Shown here in pieces: positions 8,985 to 20,394 of a stretch of 64,000 nt of DNA (position 1 is its first letter; the number at the start of each line of letters is the position of its first letter). The stretch is from contig RQOL01000833.1 in assembly GCA_013076295.1 (NCBI GenBank), positions 310,001-374,000 on the forward strand, in the 5' to 3' direction. Under the pieces are notes generated by a model that was not told where the DNA came from, ran no database searches, and saw only the letters and a list, made by a program, of their open reading frames with translations. The stretch is from Sanderia malayensis. Its lineage: Eukaryota > Cnidaria > Scyphozoa > Semaeostomeae > Pelagiidae. The position numbers and the translations under genes are program-made.

Positions 8985-10670
8985 TTATACCATACCAAAA
9001 GTTGGTCGATTGAGGATGTCTTCCACTATGTTTTCTGCAAATGAATCCAATGATGAACAATACCTCTCGTTGGTAGGAAATACTAACGGGATAGCACAAG
9101 TATTTGCATTCAGACATCTCCCTTTGCTTGCATCATGGTTGAACTCAATACATCCAGTGTGCTCATACCCAGTAACTGGAACTCCTCTTGATCCAGTAGC
9201 AAACTGCATGATATCCTCAAGTGTAAACAGCTTGTCTACCTCGTCAGCAAACAATTTTGGGCAGATAACTCTTTTTCTTTCAACCTTGTCTAAAAAGTTG
9301 TGCCAGTTGAACATCAAATCCTCCTTTTGCTCGTTTATTGCTACCTTTTGCTGAAAAGATGGCTGTGAACAAGCTCTTAACTTCAGCAGCAGATACAGGT
9401 TTTTCATTGTAGCAAAGTTCCCTGGCAGCATCTTCTGGAAACATTTTGCAAATATCTAGCACTCCAGCAAATTGTAGTCCTGTGGTGAAGCTTTCTATTT
9501 CATTCCTGCAACAGTTGATAATGTAATGCTGGCAGATATGCTGAATGATGGAATCTTTATCTGATAACTTTGGCGACAAATTATTGTAGCCAGCAAATTC
9601 TAGCTCACCATCTAATGCCTCCAATGCAACATTAAACGACTCTGTGTCTGCTGTTTTGGAGAGGGTATTGAGACTATAAAGTCAGGCACATTTACTACTT
9701 TATGTGACCCTGCTACATCTACGGCATGATTCAAAATCAAAGAACTCTGGCACACAGGCCCCTTAGCACCTACTATTGACTTCAATTGGAACTTTTGGAT
9801 ACATCAAAAGGCAGCATGGGCACTGAACAGTTGCTGAATCTGTTTGATCAAGATAGCTGGCATTGCTGGCAACTGGTGGAAAAAGCGGCATATCTTCAGT
9901 CTCTGAATTTGAGTCACTTATGTCAAATATATTCATGGCATCAGCATCAAGGTTTCTTTTCTTTGTTGTTGGTTCTGCAGCATTGTCATAGATTAGTTGT
10001 CTTGATGGCCGTATGTACAGTGGTTTGTCTTTAAATATCTTTGTGACCATACAACCATTCAACAGTTGACCTGGAGGAAGGTTAGGGGGCAATAGTTTGA
10101 AATAGACTGGCATCAGAATTTCAAGCTCATCACCGTCCTTCAGAATAGATGGAAACAAATTTCTCACTTTTTGCAGCAACTGCTTGTTGTCAAATTCCTT
10201 CAAAAATTGTGCCCCAGCTACTATCAAGTTTTTTTCCATCAGAAAAACTCTTGCACTTTGACGGGGAACTATACTTTCATCAGGGCCAGCAAGAAGAACA
10301 ACATCTTTAACAAAAGGACCACTGTCTGACTTGTTCTTGGAAGGTTGTTTGCGGGCTCCAAGATCTATTATTTGGTCTTCGATTAGCAGCACTGCTCCTC
10401 ATGAAGTTGTATGCCATTCGAAAGCGGGGACCAGCATTCAACTGTCTGGATGCAACTGCTATTGAGGATGATGGCACTAAGTTTCGACGGAAACATTGCG
10501 AAAGCCCAAAATGTTCAACCTAGACCTCCTGCTCCTGCTGCTGTGGTTGACAATGGATGCATGTTTTCGTTGACAGCATTCGAACCAGTTTCTTGTTGGC
10601 CTCCTCCATCCTCCAGCTCTTGACCAAGCCGGTTAATATTTTGTAAGAGTTCCCGAATGGTGGGATTCAT
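8985..10670 (-). pseudogene. HECT-type E3 ubiquitin ligase-like gene of element 1 (broken)
   Basis: Reading leftward from a possible start at 10670 there are three coding blocks. Block 10392-9763 holds the conserved N-terminal region and a Cys-rich CPCC motif. Blocks 9624-9280 and 9431-8985 hold the HECT region, in overlapping frames. The last carries ANTCAIPLVFP, where the TC pair (Cys codon 9096-9098) matches the catalytic cysteine that accepts ubiquitin, preceded by a GVPVTGYEHTGCIEF segment equivalent to the HECT C-lobe. In-frame stops near 10521, an intron-like gap at 9763-9624 and a frameshift near 9300-9400 suggest decay, although unrecognised introns could explain part. HECT enzymes pass ubiquitin from E2 to substrates; why a transposon carries one is unknown. 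It is convergent with the transposase. Confidence 0.7.
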
Positions 10671-10747
10671 TTTTATTGCTGAAAAGCGAAACTCCAGCTT
10701 CTACTCAAAGCACGCCAAAATACACAACTTCGATTAGGCAGCCTCGT

Positions 10748-10924
10748 TTTGGTTTTTGCGCAAAGTTCAAAACTCGATCGCGCAAAGTGCAAAAAAAGTG
10801 CAAAACTCGATCGCGCAAGTGTAAAACTCGATCGCGCAAAGTGCAAAACTCGATCACGCAAGTGTAAATCTCGATCACACAAGTGTAAAACTCGATCGCG
10901 CAAAGTGTTGTATTCTTGATCTAT
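10748..10924. repeat. Right end of element 1 with about seven CGATCG iterons
   Basis: Tandem ~20-22-base units of the type AACTCGATCGCGCAAAGTGC, some shortened or with CACAAG/CACGC variants, running up to the terminal inverted repeat. The orientation is opposite to the left end. Confidence 0.85.
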
Positions 10925-11247
10925 GGTGCGGAAACTAGATACTGTAAGATAAATCTTGAACTTTTTGTTCTCAATTTGATTGATAAATTTACAACTCGAT
11001 TGATAATTTTAAAACTCAACGATAAACTTGTTCTCGAATACCTTTTGACAGTAACAGCGTGCCATACAAGTTAGAGGCAAGTACCATACTATTTTTAGTT
11101 TCAGATTGAGATATATGTCATGTACTGGGGAAGCATAAGAACACCAAAGCATTGGAAATAGAAATAGGCATTACAATTAAACAAGTCATTCAATCTTAAA
11201 GTCAATAGAAATGTCTTTGAGATCATTAGCTGCCAAAAATCTCTTCA
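10925..11247. other. Non-coding spacer
   Basis: No open frame with recognisable content, and no repeat noticed beyond short ACTCGAT-like echoes just outside element 1 (about 10985-11025). Confidence 0.4.
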
Positions 11248-11535
11248 TCACTGCCAAAAATTGATTATGGCATTCAATATCCTTTCCCCCTTTCCATTGG
11301 ATGAGTATGAATGAGTGAATGTTCGCTTTTCTATGTCGGCACCAGCAACATCATGAAAAAGGAACATCACTCCTGTCCAAATGTAAGAATCAATGATGCT
11401 TTTTGTATGATCAGAAATTTTCTTCCAATCCTTACATTTATTGGGGAAATTGCACCCACAATCCTTACATTTCCTTGAACGCAGACCATTTGCTGCATTA
11501 CATTGGGTACAGTTCTTAAAACCCAAACAATCTTT
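11248..11535 (-). CDS. Possible exon with a zinc-ribbon motif
   Basis: A minus-strand block opens after a good acceptor (TATCCAG before 11535) and runs to a stop at 11248. It encodes two CxxC knuckles (CTQCNAANGLRSRKCKDCG), a compact zinc-ribbon arrangement, followed by about 60 residues without a known domain. The flank contains a ~45-base direct duplication (about 11551-11625). It sits between element 1 and a LINE and may belong to either a host gene or another transposon; no partner exon was identified. Confidence 0.35.
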   Translation of the reverse strand, partial: KDCLGFKNCTQCNAANGLRSRKCKDCGCNFPNKCKDWKKISDHTKSIIDSYIWTGVMFLFHDVAGADIEKRTFTHSYSSNGKGERILNAIINFWQ

Positions 11536-11899
11536 CTGGATAGAATAACCCAAATCAAAACAAGCATTAGTTATGAATTGTGCACTTCTCAAAATCAAAA
11601 CAAGCATTGGTTATGAATTTCTGTATACAATTGGTTCTTTACCAACAATATAACATGCACAAGATACCTATTTATTTTAATTATTATCAGGATGTTGCTT
11701 TATATATACATTGGTAAATTAGTAGATTAGAAGTTAATGTATGCATACAATAACTGAAGGATGTTAATAAAAATCATATATACATTTGTAAAAGATTATT
11801 AAATTTAAACACTGGTTAGTCTGCTGGTCTTCTGCTGCTTGTCTTCTTCATGTCAGTCTCCTGCTGCTGGTCTTCTTCTACTGAGCGGTTGTGCCAAAT

Positions 11900-12596
11900 A
11901 TGGAAAAAAATAAAGAAATCGTTGATAATTGCTAAAGCAAAGAATTGATAAATACCGAAGAACAGAAATCTAAGGAAACTAGCGAGGGAGAGATCAGAGA
12001 GAAGCAGGAAAAGAAAATTGAAAACCCACAACCAAAGACAGCTCAGGAAAAACCTGAGAAAGTGGAAACAGCAAACAATAAAGGGAACCCTACAAAGGCA
12101 AAGAAACCAAATTAAGATTTGATGTGCAGCTCGATCAAGGGTGTTACAGACCCCTTGACAAGAACAAATGAGCTGTTGCAAAAGGAAAGGGATTTTTCCC
12201 GAAAACTGGAAAAAGAGATATCAGACCTCAAAATAAGTTTATTGAGGCAAGAAATGGAGAATGCAATATCCAGAAACAATGGAGACCCCCTATGGATCGT
12301 GAATGACTCCAACTTGAGAGCAAATACCATTGATGGGCATGGTTGCTTGGCAACAAGCATCGAAATCAGTGACAATTCAAGTTCAAATTCCTCTGCTGAA
12401 GAAGACATGGATGATTGGACAGAACAACACACGAGAAAAATACAAAGACAAACTCAAAGAAAAGAAGCTGCTCAGAATGCCGAAAATAAACAAGTGAACA
12501 AAAGGTTTACAAGCTCTAATAGCAAGTACAACAACAGAGGCATTCCTCCAAAAGAAATAAGAAAAGATTCCAATCAGAAAAGGAAATGCTGAATCA
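11900..12596 (+). pseudogene. LINE ORF1 N-terminal region (coiled coil)
   Basis: A Lys/Glu/Gln-rich beginning at the ATG at 11900 with early stops, then an open frame to about 12592 with a predicted coiled coil (TNELLQKERDFSRKLEKEIS) and an Asp/Ser-rich stretch. This matches the general layout of LINE ORF1 proteins that bind their RNA. The frame decays just before the Harbinger insertion at 12741. Confidence 0.5.
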
Positions 12597-12872
12597 AACA
12601 AAGCGAATGAAAAAGAGAAAAATCAACTGAAAGTAACGTGGGAGACTCTTAGGTGAATTGACTTCATGAAACGAAGCTATGTAATGACAAGCATAAAGTG
12701 AAGAAGAAAACAAAAGATGGCATGCCAATGAAAGACATTCGGGAGGTTTAGATCGGGTGCGAGAACGTGTTTGAGTTCAAGTTCATGTTGGGGGTCCTTG
12801 CACTCGCACTGGAAGTCGTTCAGTGTTGTTTGGTCATTTAGATTTGAGCAGAGGCAATGAGAACGAAACAAA

Positions 12873-14101
12873 ATGGCGGACGATCTCACTGCAGCAGCTT
12901 CGTTTCTTTATGTTGGGGATTTTATCGATTAAGATGATGTTATTGCCGTCGCTTCTGAATTTAAAAAGAAGGCACAAATCTTTCCATACTGGGATTATGA
13001 GCGTTTTTATTTAAATTCCATGAATGAGGATGAATGTAAGACGGAATTTCGCTTTGAGAAGGGAGGCATACCAAGACTTCTACTGGCATTTCGTCCCCCC
13101 CCCCCGAAGTTTGTCTGCTCAAATGGAACAACTGCTTCGCCAGTTGAGGGACTCTGTATGTTGCTGAAGAGATTTGCGTATCCTTGTCGATACAGTGATT
13201 TAATTCCGAGATTTGGAACAAGTAAATCAGAAATATGCCTGATAGTCAACAAAGTCATGCGATATTTGAGTGATGTGTGGAAACCTCTTTTGACCAGCTT
13301 TGAACAGCGTTGGTTGCAGCAAGACAAACTTATTGAATATTGCCAAGCAGTGCATAACAAGAGCCATGCCCTTGAAAATTGCTGGGGATTTGTAGATGGC
13401 ACTGTTCAGCCGATATGCAGACCCGGAGAGAACCAAAAAGTTGTTTACAACTGTCACAAGCGGGTTCATGCACTGAAATACCAGTCTGTTGTAGCTGCCA
13501 ATGGCCTTGTGGCCAACCTTTATGGTCCTGTTGGTGAGTAAAATATTAGTTTTTGTATTTTGGGTTTGGTTAAGCATTTTTGGTTCAGGAGTCTTGACTT
13601 TAGAATCCTTTGATGATAATCATTTGGTCTATAGGCCTATATTTTTTAGAATAAGTCATATGTGAAAATTCTGTATTTCTCAACAGAGGGCAAAAGTCAT
13701 GATGCTGGCATCCTTCGTCAGTCAGAGCTTCTGCAGAAACCTGAGCAGCATTGCACCACCCAAGACGGACAACCATTATGTGTATATGGTGACCCAGCAC
13801 ATCCAATACGGCCTCACCTGCCAGCTCCCTATAAGCATAACAAGAAGAGAAACAATTTAATAAAGCAATGAGCAGTGTGAGGGTATCTGTAGAGTGGGTT
13901 TTTGGCGAAATAGCAGAATACTTTGCATTCATAGATTTCAAAAAGAACCAAAAGATTGCCCTTTCAGAAGTTGGCACTATGTATATTGTGTGTGCTTTAC
14001 TCCACAATGCAAGGACTTGTTTGTATGGTTCATTAACTGGCAGATTTACAGAAGTAGATCCTCCAAGTCTGGAAGAATACTTTACTGATATTATGTTGTA
14101 A
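12873..14101 (+). pseudogene. PIF/Harbinger transposase of element A (broken)
   Basis: Start at MADDLTAAASFLYVGD (12873). One in-frame stop follows about 20 codons later, then the frame is open through 13533. An intron (13534-13686, GTGAGT...CAACAG) splits the gene exactly after GPVE, joining to EGKSHDAGIL. Catalytic Asp in WGFVDGTVQP, second Asp in VYGDPAHPI, Glu in RVSVEWVFGEI; the last is reached only after a one-base frameshift near 13865-13872. These are the DDE residues of HARBI1-like nucleases. A homopolymer of ten C at about 13097 is also a likely error-prone site. The early stop and the frameshift make it non-functional as written. Confidence 0.8.
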
Positions 14102-14329
14102 TTTGTGTAAAACTTTCAGCAGAAACTCTTGCACACAGCACAGTTTTATTGATACAAACTTTTTGCACTTTATAATGGTTTTCCTGCCTAAAAACTCCAA
14201 GACTTTCTAAGAATGTTTTGGTATGATATGGATATGGGCCAAAAAGAAATAGAAACAAAAAGAAACAACATGTTCATTTTGGTGCAAGAACCAAAGCTGA
14301 GCTCTTTTAATAACAGGTGTTATGTAAAG

Positions 14330-15171
14330 TTAGTTTTTGTTGCCACCAAATATTTCTGCAATCTGTCTCATCATTTGCATGTTCTGCTGGTTCATTTGCA
14401 ATAAAAATTGCTGTTGCTGTGCTTGCATGTCTGCCATAAATTTTTGCTGCTGCTTAGCCAATTCTTGTTGGCTTTCTCTTGCTCCATTCCAATCCGTTGG
14501 CTTTCCATTTCTCCTTGCTGCTTCTTTAACTGCATGCACTCCCGAAGTATTCCAACTGCATCACCAGACCTTCGTCTTTTTGCAGGAGTGCTTTCTTCAC
14601 TTTCCAGTCGCTTTCGCTTTTGTGTCTCGCTCAAACTCTCTGTTGCTTTCTTCCTCATATCCAATGCTTTTTCCTTGCTTTCGTTCTCCTTTTCTTTTTC
14701 TTTCTCCGCCGCCTCTTCCCAGCAGTTTTTTACTTCTTCCATTCTTTGGTTGATGTCAGTTAGGCCCCTATAAATTTCATAAAAATCTTCTCCTTGAATT
14801 CCAGAGGCTCTTGTTTCCTCTCTCTCGTGTTTCTTAAATTTTTCTGTTAGTTTAACGAACCTGTCCCGAACAGCTCTCACTGCAACTCAAAATTTTGGTT
14901 GTTCCAAGTGATTTAAATTGTCGACTATCAATTTCCAAGCTTGCCCTCGCTCCTCGGATTGGGGCTTGTGAAGATAGGGCTCAACAAGGAGCAGCTCACG
15001 AATGAAGCATCGATCATGCTCGGATTTCCAAATAAAAAGTTCTCTTTGCTCTTTTTTATTACAAGCCGACATTTTAACTTGAAAAACTCGTTCCTTGCAG
15101 TGCGACGTTTTGGCTAAAAGACGTTCTGAACTTTGCTGACGAGTGCGAGTTTTCAGGGAGATTCCCGCCAA
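14330..15171 (-). pseudogene. Myb/MADF-like accessory protein of Harbinger element A (broken)
   Basis: Reading leftward: 15171-14887 with a Trp/charged N-terminal domain (LFIWKSEHDRCFIRELLLVE) of the trihelix/Myb type, a stop near 14887, then a continuing frame to 14392 that is rich in Glu/Lys coiled coil with a basic AKRRRSGDA segment. After a frameshift there is a Gln-rich C-terminus (14539-14330). In Harbinger elements such a protein binds the ends and helps the transposase enter the nucleus. At least one stop and one frameshift are present. Confidence 0.65.
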
Positions 15172-15289
15172 AAGTGCGCAGATTACATGCGCAGTTTGAT
15201 TTTCATACTCACACTCGATCTCGCACCGGATCTGAACCTCCCTATTGTCAATAAACTTGGAGTTTTTGCAACAGTGATGTCATAATAGT

Positions 15290-15608
15290 ACAGGCGGGAA
15301 CATGTGATGTAAAATCAAAAGCACAGGAGGATCTGAGAAATGAAATTATAATTACGCTAGAAGCCATCCAAGCAAAGAACAGACGCTCCTAGATTGCATA
15401 TTCAAGCATACTGAGATGAAAGGCCAGTGGACTATTGAATGGGAAGGTAAGAAAAGTCAATGAGCTATTAAAAGAACATCTGGAATTACATGGATTCGAT
15501 GTCATCGTTAATAACAATGTATTATTTAATAATATTGGTACGGATGGTCTACATATTAATCCTGGAGGTATACCAAAATTTGCAGATGACATTGCTAGCT
15601 ATTTATAG
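15290..15608 (+). pseudogene. LINE ORF1 C-terminal SGNH-hydrolase-like region
   Basis: Fragments read as the end of an SGNH/esterase-like domain: a DVKSKAQEDLRNEI segment and then DGLHINPGGIPKFADDIA, whose D-G-L-H matches the Asp/His block found in LINE ORF1 esterase domains. Frame changes and a stop near 15391 break it. It is separated from its N-terminal part by Harbinger element A. Confidence 0.5.
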
Positions 15609-15639
15609 GTTATTGTTAGGAACTAAAAGGCCGAAGAGT

Positions 15640-17098
15640 AGACAAATTGAAAACTGATATTCAAAGAGAACACAAAGGACTAAGAATTGCCTCATATAAT
15701 TTAGTTTCCTTAAGAAAATATAAGAATGAAATGGCAACTGTACTCTATGAGCAAAAACATAGATGTAATCGGTCTGAACGAAACAAGACTAGTTAGGGAT
15801 TTGCTTAATTTGGTGGTAAAAATAGATATTTATCAAATCTATCAACTGCTGGGAGTGCAATGGCGCTATATGTCAAGGAATCCTTGCCCCATTTTCAACA
15901 ACTCAATATTGCAGATCAAGATCTTTAAATTATCGGTATTGAAGCAACCCCAGGGAATGCTAAAAGTCTCTTCATCCTTTGCTGGTACAGACCCCCAATA
16001 GATAGTAAGTCATTTGACACTCTTGAAGGGATCTTGCGCAAGTTAGACTCTGAAGGCAAGGAAGTAATTCTGATAGGGGACACCAACTGCAACCTCAAAA
16101 CTCACAGTAACTGGAATACAAAAAAGTTGAAATCCTTATATTCCTTCTGTCAGTTTGAACAGTAAATAAAACAGTATACCGTGTTGCCAAAAAGAAAAAC
16201 ATCGATGCTAGAACTATTGTAACTAAAAATCTCATTTGCCATTTTGCAACAAATAGGGCAAAGTATATCCTTAGGAGTGAAGTTATTCAAACAGGAATGG
16301 TAGACCATTACCTTATTATTGGTACAAGGAAAATAAATGCATGGGACTTCTGCAAAAATGCCTAGAACATTAGGAAAACACATGCTTAAGAACTATAATA
16401 AGGATACATTTTTGTCTGCCTTGCGTTCTGTAAATCTTGAAACCCAATTTTCTGAGCTATCATATGATCCAAATAAGATGGCAGCTATATTCCATGAGAT
16501 ATTTGAATCATTGCTAAATTGTCATGCAACTTTAAGAAAGCGAAAGGTTAGAGCGGAGTACGCCCCGTCGATAAACCCTTCCCCAAAGGAACTTTCCCTA
16601 ACAAAAAGACTAGCAACTAAAAACTCAGCTGATATTCTCCTAAAGAAATTAAAAAGTTATGGAATTTATGAGACAGAACTCGAATGGTTCACCTCCTATC
16701 TCACAGAACGACAGCAGTACTGCTACCTTAAAGGCCAGAACTCAGAAAGACAACTGGTCACTACCTCAAGGGTTGCGTTTAGGGCCACTTCTTTTTATAT
16801 CATATACCAATGATTTCGAGAAATCCCTGAAGAAGTTTGCACTGAATATGTATGGCGATGATAGGAGTATCTCTTTGGGTGGGGAAGAGGCACACCAACT
16901 TTTGACAGACTTGAGAAATGAGCTAGACTTTATTATGTATTGGCTAAGCAAAACAAGCTAAGACTGAACGTAACCAAGTGTGAATATATGTTCTTAGGAA
17001 ACAGCAAACAACTAGGTAAGATCGCTGATGTTGGTGATCTTAAGATTGGAGAAGATGAAATTAAGCGAGTGAGGAAAACAAAATACCTAGGTCTAACT
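15640..17098 (+). pseudogene. LINE ORF2: endonuclease and reverse transcriptase (decayed)
   Basis: An apurinic-like endonuclease start (LRIASYNLVSLRKYKNEM, then NIDVIGLNETRL), a WYRPP segment and IGDTNCN, followed by reverse transcriptase blocks: LKSYGIYETELEWFTSYL, QGLRLGPLLF, a catalytic box changed to MYGDD, and TKYLGL. Numerous frameshifts and stops. The end at 17098 is the insertion point of the long-TIR element. Confidence 0.8.
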
Positions 17099-17603
17099 AC
17101 ACTTAGGTATTAAAAGTATTCGAACGCCTGATGAAAAATGGCATCTAGAAGTGGCCCTAGGCCTGAGCAAGAAAATTTACATAACAATGTAATACTACCA
17201 AACGGGTTTCAATAGCGAATTTCTTTAGCAGAAATATACTCCAAATTTCATAAATTTTCAAAGGAAAACATAATTTAAACTATATCATATTGTTTTGCAA
17301 TAATATTAAAAGACAACTGCAAAGAGGCCTATGGTGGCCGAGAGCTGCCATTCAAATGTTTTTGTTTTTTTTTTGTTTCTTGTAATAATTTTTGCAATTC
17401 ATTGAAAAAAATTTAATAATTTTCCTTTCCATGAAATTTTTTCCCCAAGACTCTTCAGAAACAAATTAAAAAAAGGAAATAAAAAATTTAAATAAAAATG
17501 AAAAATAAAATAATTAACCAAAACAGAAAAATTTTAAAAAAAATTCAAAGTAAAATAAAAATAAAAAAAACCTTACGTACTAAAACTGCCACAGTATACC
17601 ATA

Positions 17604-19267
17604 ATGCACTGTATGATCACAGGGAACAAAGGATGTGGAGAGCACCATAGAGATATTTTTCTTCCACAGTTAAAAATGGCCTACTTCAGGAATCCAGCAT
17701 GGAAGAATGATGAAAAGTTAAAAGATGCACTCAATGAACACGTCAGGCAAGGCTTGCAGAGGTCCGAGGTTCTTAGTTTTCTAAGGCGGGATTTCCCTGA
17801 GTATTCATGGAGCACTCGTACGTTGGATCGGAGATTGCGTCATTTTAACATTTATCATACTGACCCTGATTTTACCGTCGAAGAAGTTGTTGATGCCATG
17901 AAAGAGGAACTGGATGGCCCTGGGAAAGACCTCGGTATAAGAGCCATGCACAATAAGCTTAGGCAACAGCATGCTATGAAAGTGCCAAGAGACTTTGTTC
18001 ATGCAGCAATGACAAATTTAGACCCAGCTGGCTGAGCAAATAGAGGTACGAGCTTCAACAAACAGAAAAGAGTGAAGGGGAACTTTACTACAAGAGGGAC
18101 GAACTGGGTACACAGTTTGGATGGTCATGCAAAATTGATGGGCTATCAAATGGATACTTTCCCTATTGCAATTTATGGATGCATTGATACCGCAAGTCGA
18201 AAGCTGTTATGGATTAAAGTATGGAAAAGCAACTCAGATCCGGAATTAATTGGTCGCTGGTACTTAAAACACTTGTTTGAATCAAGACTGATTGCAAGAC
18301 GATTAAGAATCGACAAAGGGACAGAAACTGGTGATTTAGCAACGATTCATGCATTCCTCAGGGATAAACATGGTGACATGGAACCGAAAGGCACAGTCAT
18401 ATATGGCCCATCAACAGAAAACCAGGTTAGAATCTTAGATACTACTGGTTGAATTTACTTCAAAGAATAGACTGTATTCAAAACTAATAAATTCTACTCC
18501 CTGCTAGGGTAATTGTAGCAATTTTTCGGGAATTTTTTCAGCAAAAAAGGACCACCCCCAGAACAAATTGGCCCACTCTACTATCCCTCTAACATCCTAC
18601 CTACCTGAAAACAACACCATGAACACTCTACCGGGTGGCCCAGAAAGAAATACCGCTTTTTGCAGAGATGCATTACTAACTGTGTGAGCTGTGGAACCAG
18701 TTATTATACATAATCATATGTCTGAGTGGCTAACTTAGATTTTGAGTCCTCACACATACATGACAACATTAAGACATTTAAATTGCAAAAATGAAAAATT
18801 ATATTTTCTTAGGACCAGCTTCAACACATCAAAATTGCGATGTAATATTCTCAGATATTCCATTGAAGTCGAGATAAAATAACCTTCTTGTAATAATATT
18901 TGCTTTTTGCAAGTCTCAAATGATTTTTCGCCTTACACTCTTTCTTATATTATAAGAACCAGTAAATTTGATGTTTTATTTTCCTGAAATATAATTTTTG
19001 TAGTTGCTTCTGCTCATTCATGCAGAACTGAAGTTGCTTAATAATTCTCTGAATCGATTACACTTGCTTATAAACAAGTTGCTTATATAGGTAAAAAACT
19101 TGTGTATAACTTTACATATCAGACATTCCGTGTGAACTAGTCTTGTTTGATTTCACGCAGATTGAGAGATGGTGGAGAGAACTTCATGAGAGATTGGAGC
19201 AGTATTTCAAATATGAGCTCAGTTGGCTCTTAAATCAAGGACATTATGACTCACAAAATAAAACAGA
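17604..19267 (+). pseudogene. rve/DDE transposase of the long-TIR element (broken)
   Basis: Exon 1 starts at 17604 or at MAYFRNPAW (17676), crosses a single TGA at 18033-18035 and ends at 18425. An intron (18426-19160, CAG/GTTAGA ... CACGCAG) precedes exon 2 (19161-19267). N-terminal helix-turn-helix-like region (RSEVLSFLRRDFPEYSWS). Core residues: Asp in VHSLDGHAKL, Asp in RIDKGTETGD, Glu in IERWWREL, the third again directly beyond an intron. After 19267 a donor-like GTACCTG appears and no third exon is found, so the C-terminus is missing. It is of the same broad superfamily as the element 1 and 2 transposases but distant from them, and no HECT gene accompanies it. Confidence 0.7.
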
Positions 19268-19325
19268 CAGGTACCTGTAAAGTGCAACGCTTTAAAATGA
19301 TGATAGTCGGACAGGTATTTTCCAC

Positions 19326-19401
19326 AGGTCGCAGTAACACGTGGTCTAGTGTTATAAGAATGAAGCATAATAAATACTTAGGCCATTTGTTACTGCGACC
19401 T
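19326..19401. repeat. Small inverted repeat AGGTCGCAGTAACA
   Basis: Perfect 14-base arms at 19326-19339 and 19388-19401 with about 48 bases between them. The surrounding GATGATAGTC is repeated directly on either side (about 19299 and 19426). Probably a tiny MITE or foldback in the decayed 3' part of the transposase gene. Confidence 0.55.
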
Positions 19402-19668
19402 GCGACCTATGAAACATATCTGTCGATGATAGTCAGTGGCAGACACTTTGATAATTATCCAGGTGTATGTATGTTGTTTCTTAAAAGAGGCATATAATGC
19501 TTGCTATTGCTAGATTCAAACCCTGAATTCTAAAAGGTCAAGACCATTACATGAAAATTTTTTATATTTTTCAAAATTTTAAAACATTCTCTTTTAAATA
19601 AGAGAGAATTTGCGTGGCTTTGAGTGAAAGAAATTATAATTATTGGCGTTTTCATTACTCCACTTCGA

Positions 19669-20204
19669 TTAATACTCACCTGTCTCAGGAAGTGGGCGTT
19701 CGTGCGTTAGCCCTTGAACTGCCTGAGCAAAACTAGCCCTAAGGTCGGTGATTGCCCAGGAAAACACTTTTCCCGCCAACGCACCTGTCACCACAGCAAA
19801 AAACTGCGGGATAAAGAAGGAAAAAGAAGAGAAAAGGGGAGAGTCAAAAAGAAGAAGAATGTAAAAAAAAGAGAGGGAGGGAAGACCAGGGTGGGGACGA
19901 AATTGTCTGCTGTAAATTTCAGGCGTGCAAACTGATCTGAATAAATCTCAAGGGATCTAGGAAGTTAGATAGCATGGTGTGACCCGCTGTGACCTCGTGA
20001 TAGTGCAAGCGGACAAACTACCACCCTCCCCAGCAACAGTGACACTTCGCCCAGGTGGTATTAACTGCGGATAAATCAGGTCTAACCGATATTTAATACT
20101 CACCTGTCTCAGGAAGTGGGCGTTCGTGCGTTAGCCCTTGAACTGCCTGAGCAAAACCTAGCCTTAAGGTCGGTGATTGCCCAGGAAAACACTTTTCTCG
20201 CCAA
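19669..20204. repeat. Ngaro-like internal/terminal repeats B2, A2, B1
   Basis: B2 19669-19779 and B1 20093-20204 begin TTAATACTCACCTGTCTCAG and end CCCGCCAA/CTCGCCAA. A2 19896-20093 begins GACGAAATTGTCTGCTG and ends CCGATATT. Between B2 and A2 lies an A/G-only-like tract of about 115 bases. Confidence 0.85.
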
Positions 20205-20394
20205 AGGACACGCCAGTGTACCCACCAATCACCGAAAGCTAATACTAAAATCCTAGCAAACCTAGCAATAACAGGCTTGCCCAAACCCACTAGAACCAGG
20301 AATGGACCCCCAAAGGTAGAAGACAAGGAAAGAGAGACAAGCTAAGAGCAAGACAGAAGAAGAAGCAAAGAACAGAAATAAGGAGGAAGACAAC

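Larger units (their letters stand above)
5287..10924. mobile_element. Element 1: DDE transposase + HECT gene between iteron-bearing inverted ends
   Basis: The ends match in inverted orientation (ATAGATCAAGAATACAACAC at 5287; its complement ends at 10924) and continue into arrays of ~21-base units containing ACTCGATCGCGCAAAGTGC. Inside are an rve/DDE transposase on plus and a convergent HECT-type gene on minus, plus a later LINE insertion at 7678-8532. The same gene pair and layout recur in element 2 (50228-55059). The transposase may belong to the IS3EU group of eukaryotic DNA transposons, but that is recollection and was not checked. No clear target duplication was seen. Confidence 0.85.
12741..15242. 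mobile_element. Harbinger element A, nested in the LINE ORF1
   Basis: Terminal inverted repeats GGGAGGTTTAGATCGGGTGC (12741) and its imperfect complement ending at 15242. Inside are a PIF/Harbinger transposase on plus and a Myb/MADF-like protein on minus, converging, which is the usual two-gene content of the superfamily. A matching 3-bp target duplication was not seen. Confidence 0.8.

Noticed and set aside
14337..14773. Plus-strand ORFs of 138 and 121 codons rich in Cys/Ser/Phe
   Set aside because: Antisense shadows of the Glu/Lys-rich Myb-like gene of Harbinger element A.
16150..16383. Minus-strand 77-codon ORF with Cys residues
   Set aside because: Antisense to the LINE ORF2 coding strand; no independent support.
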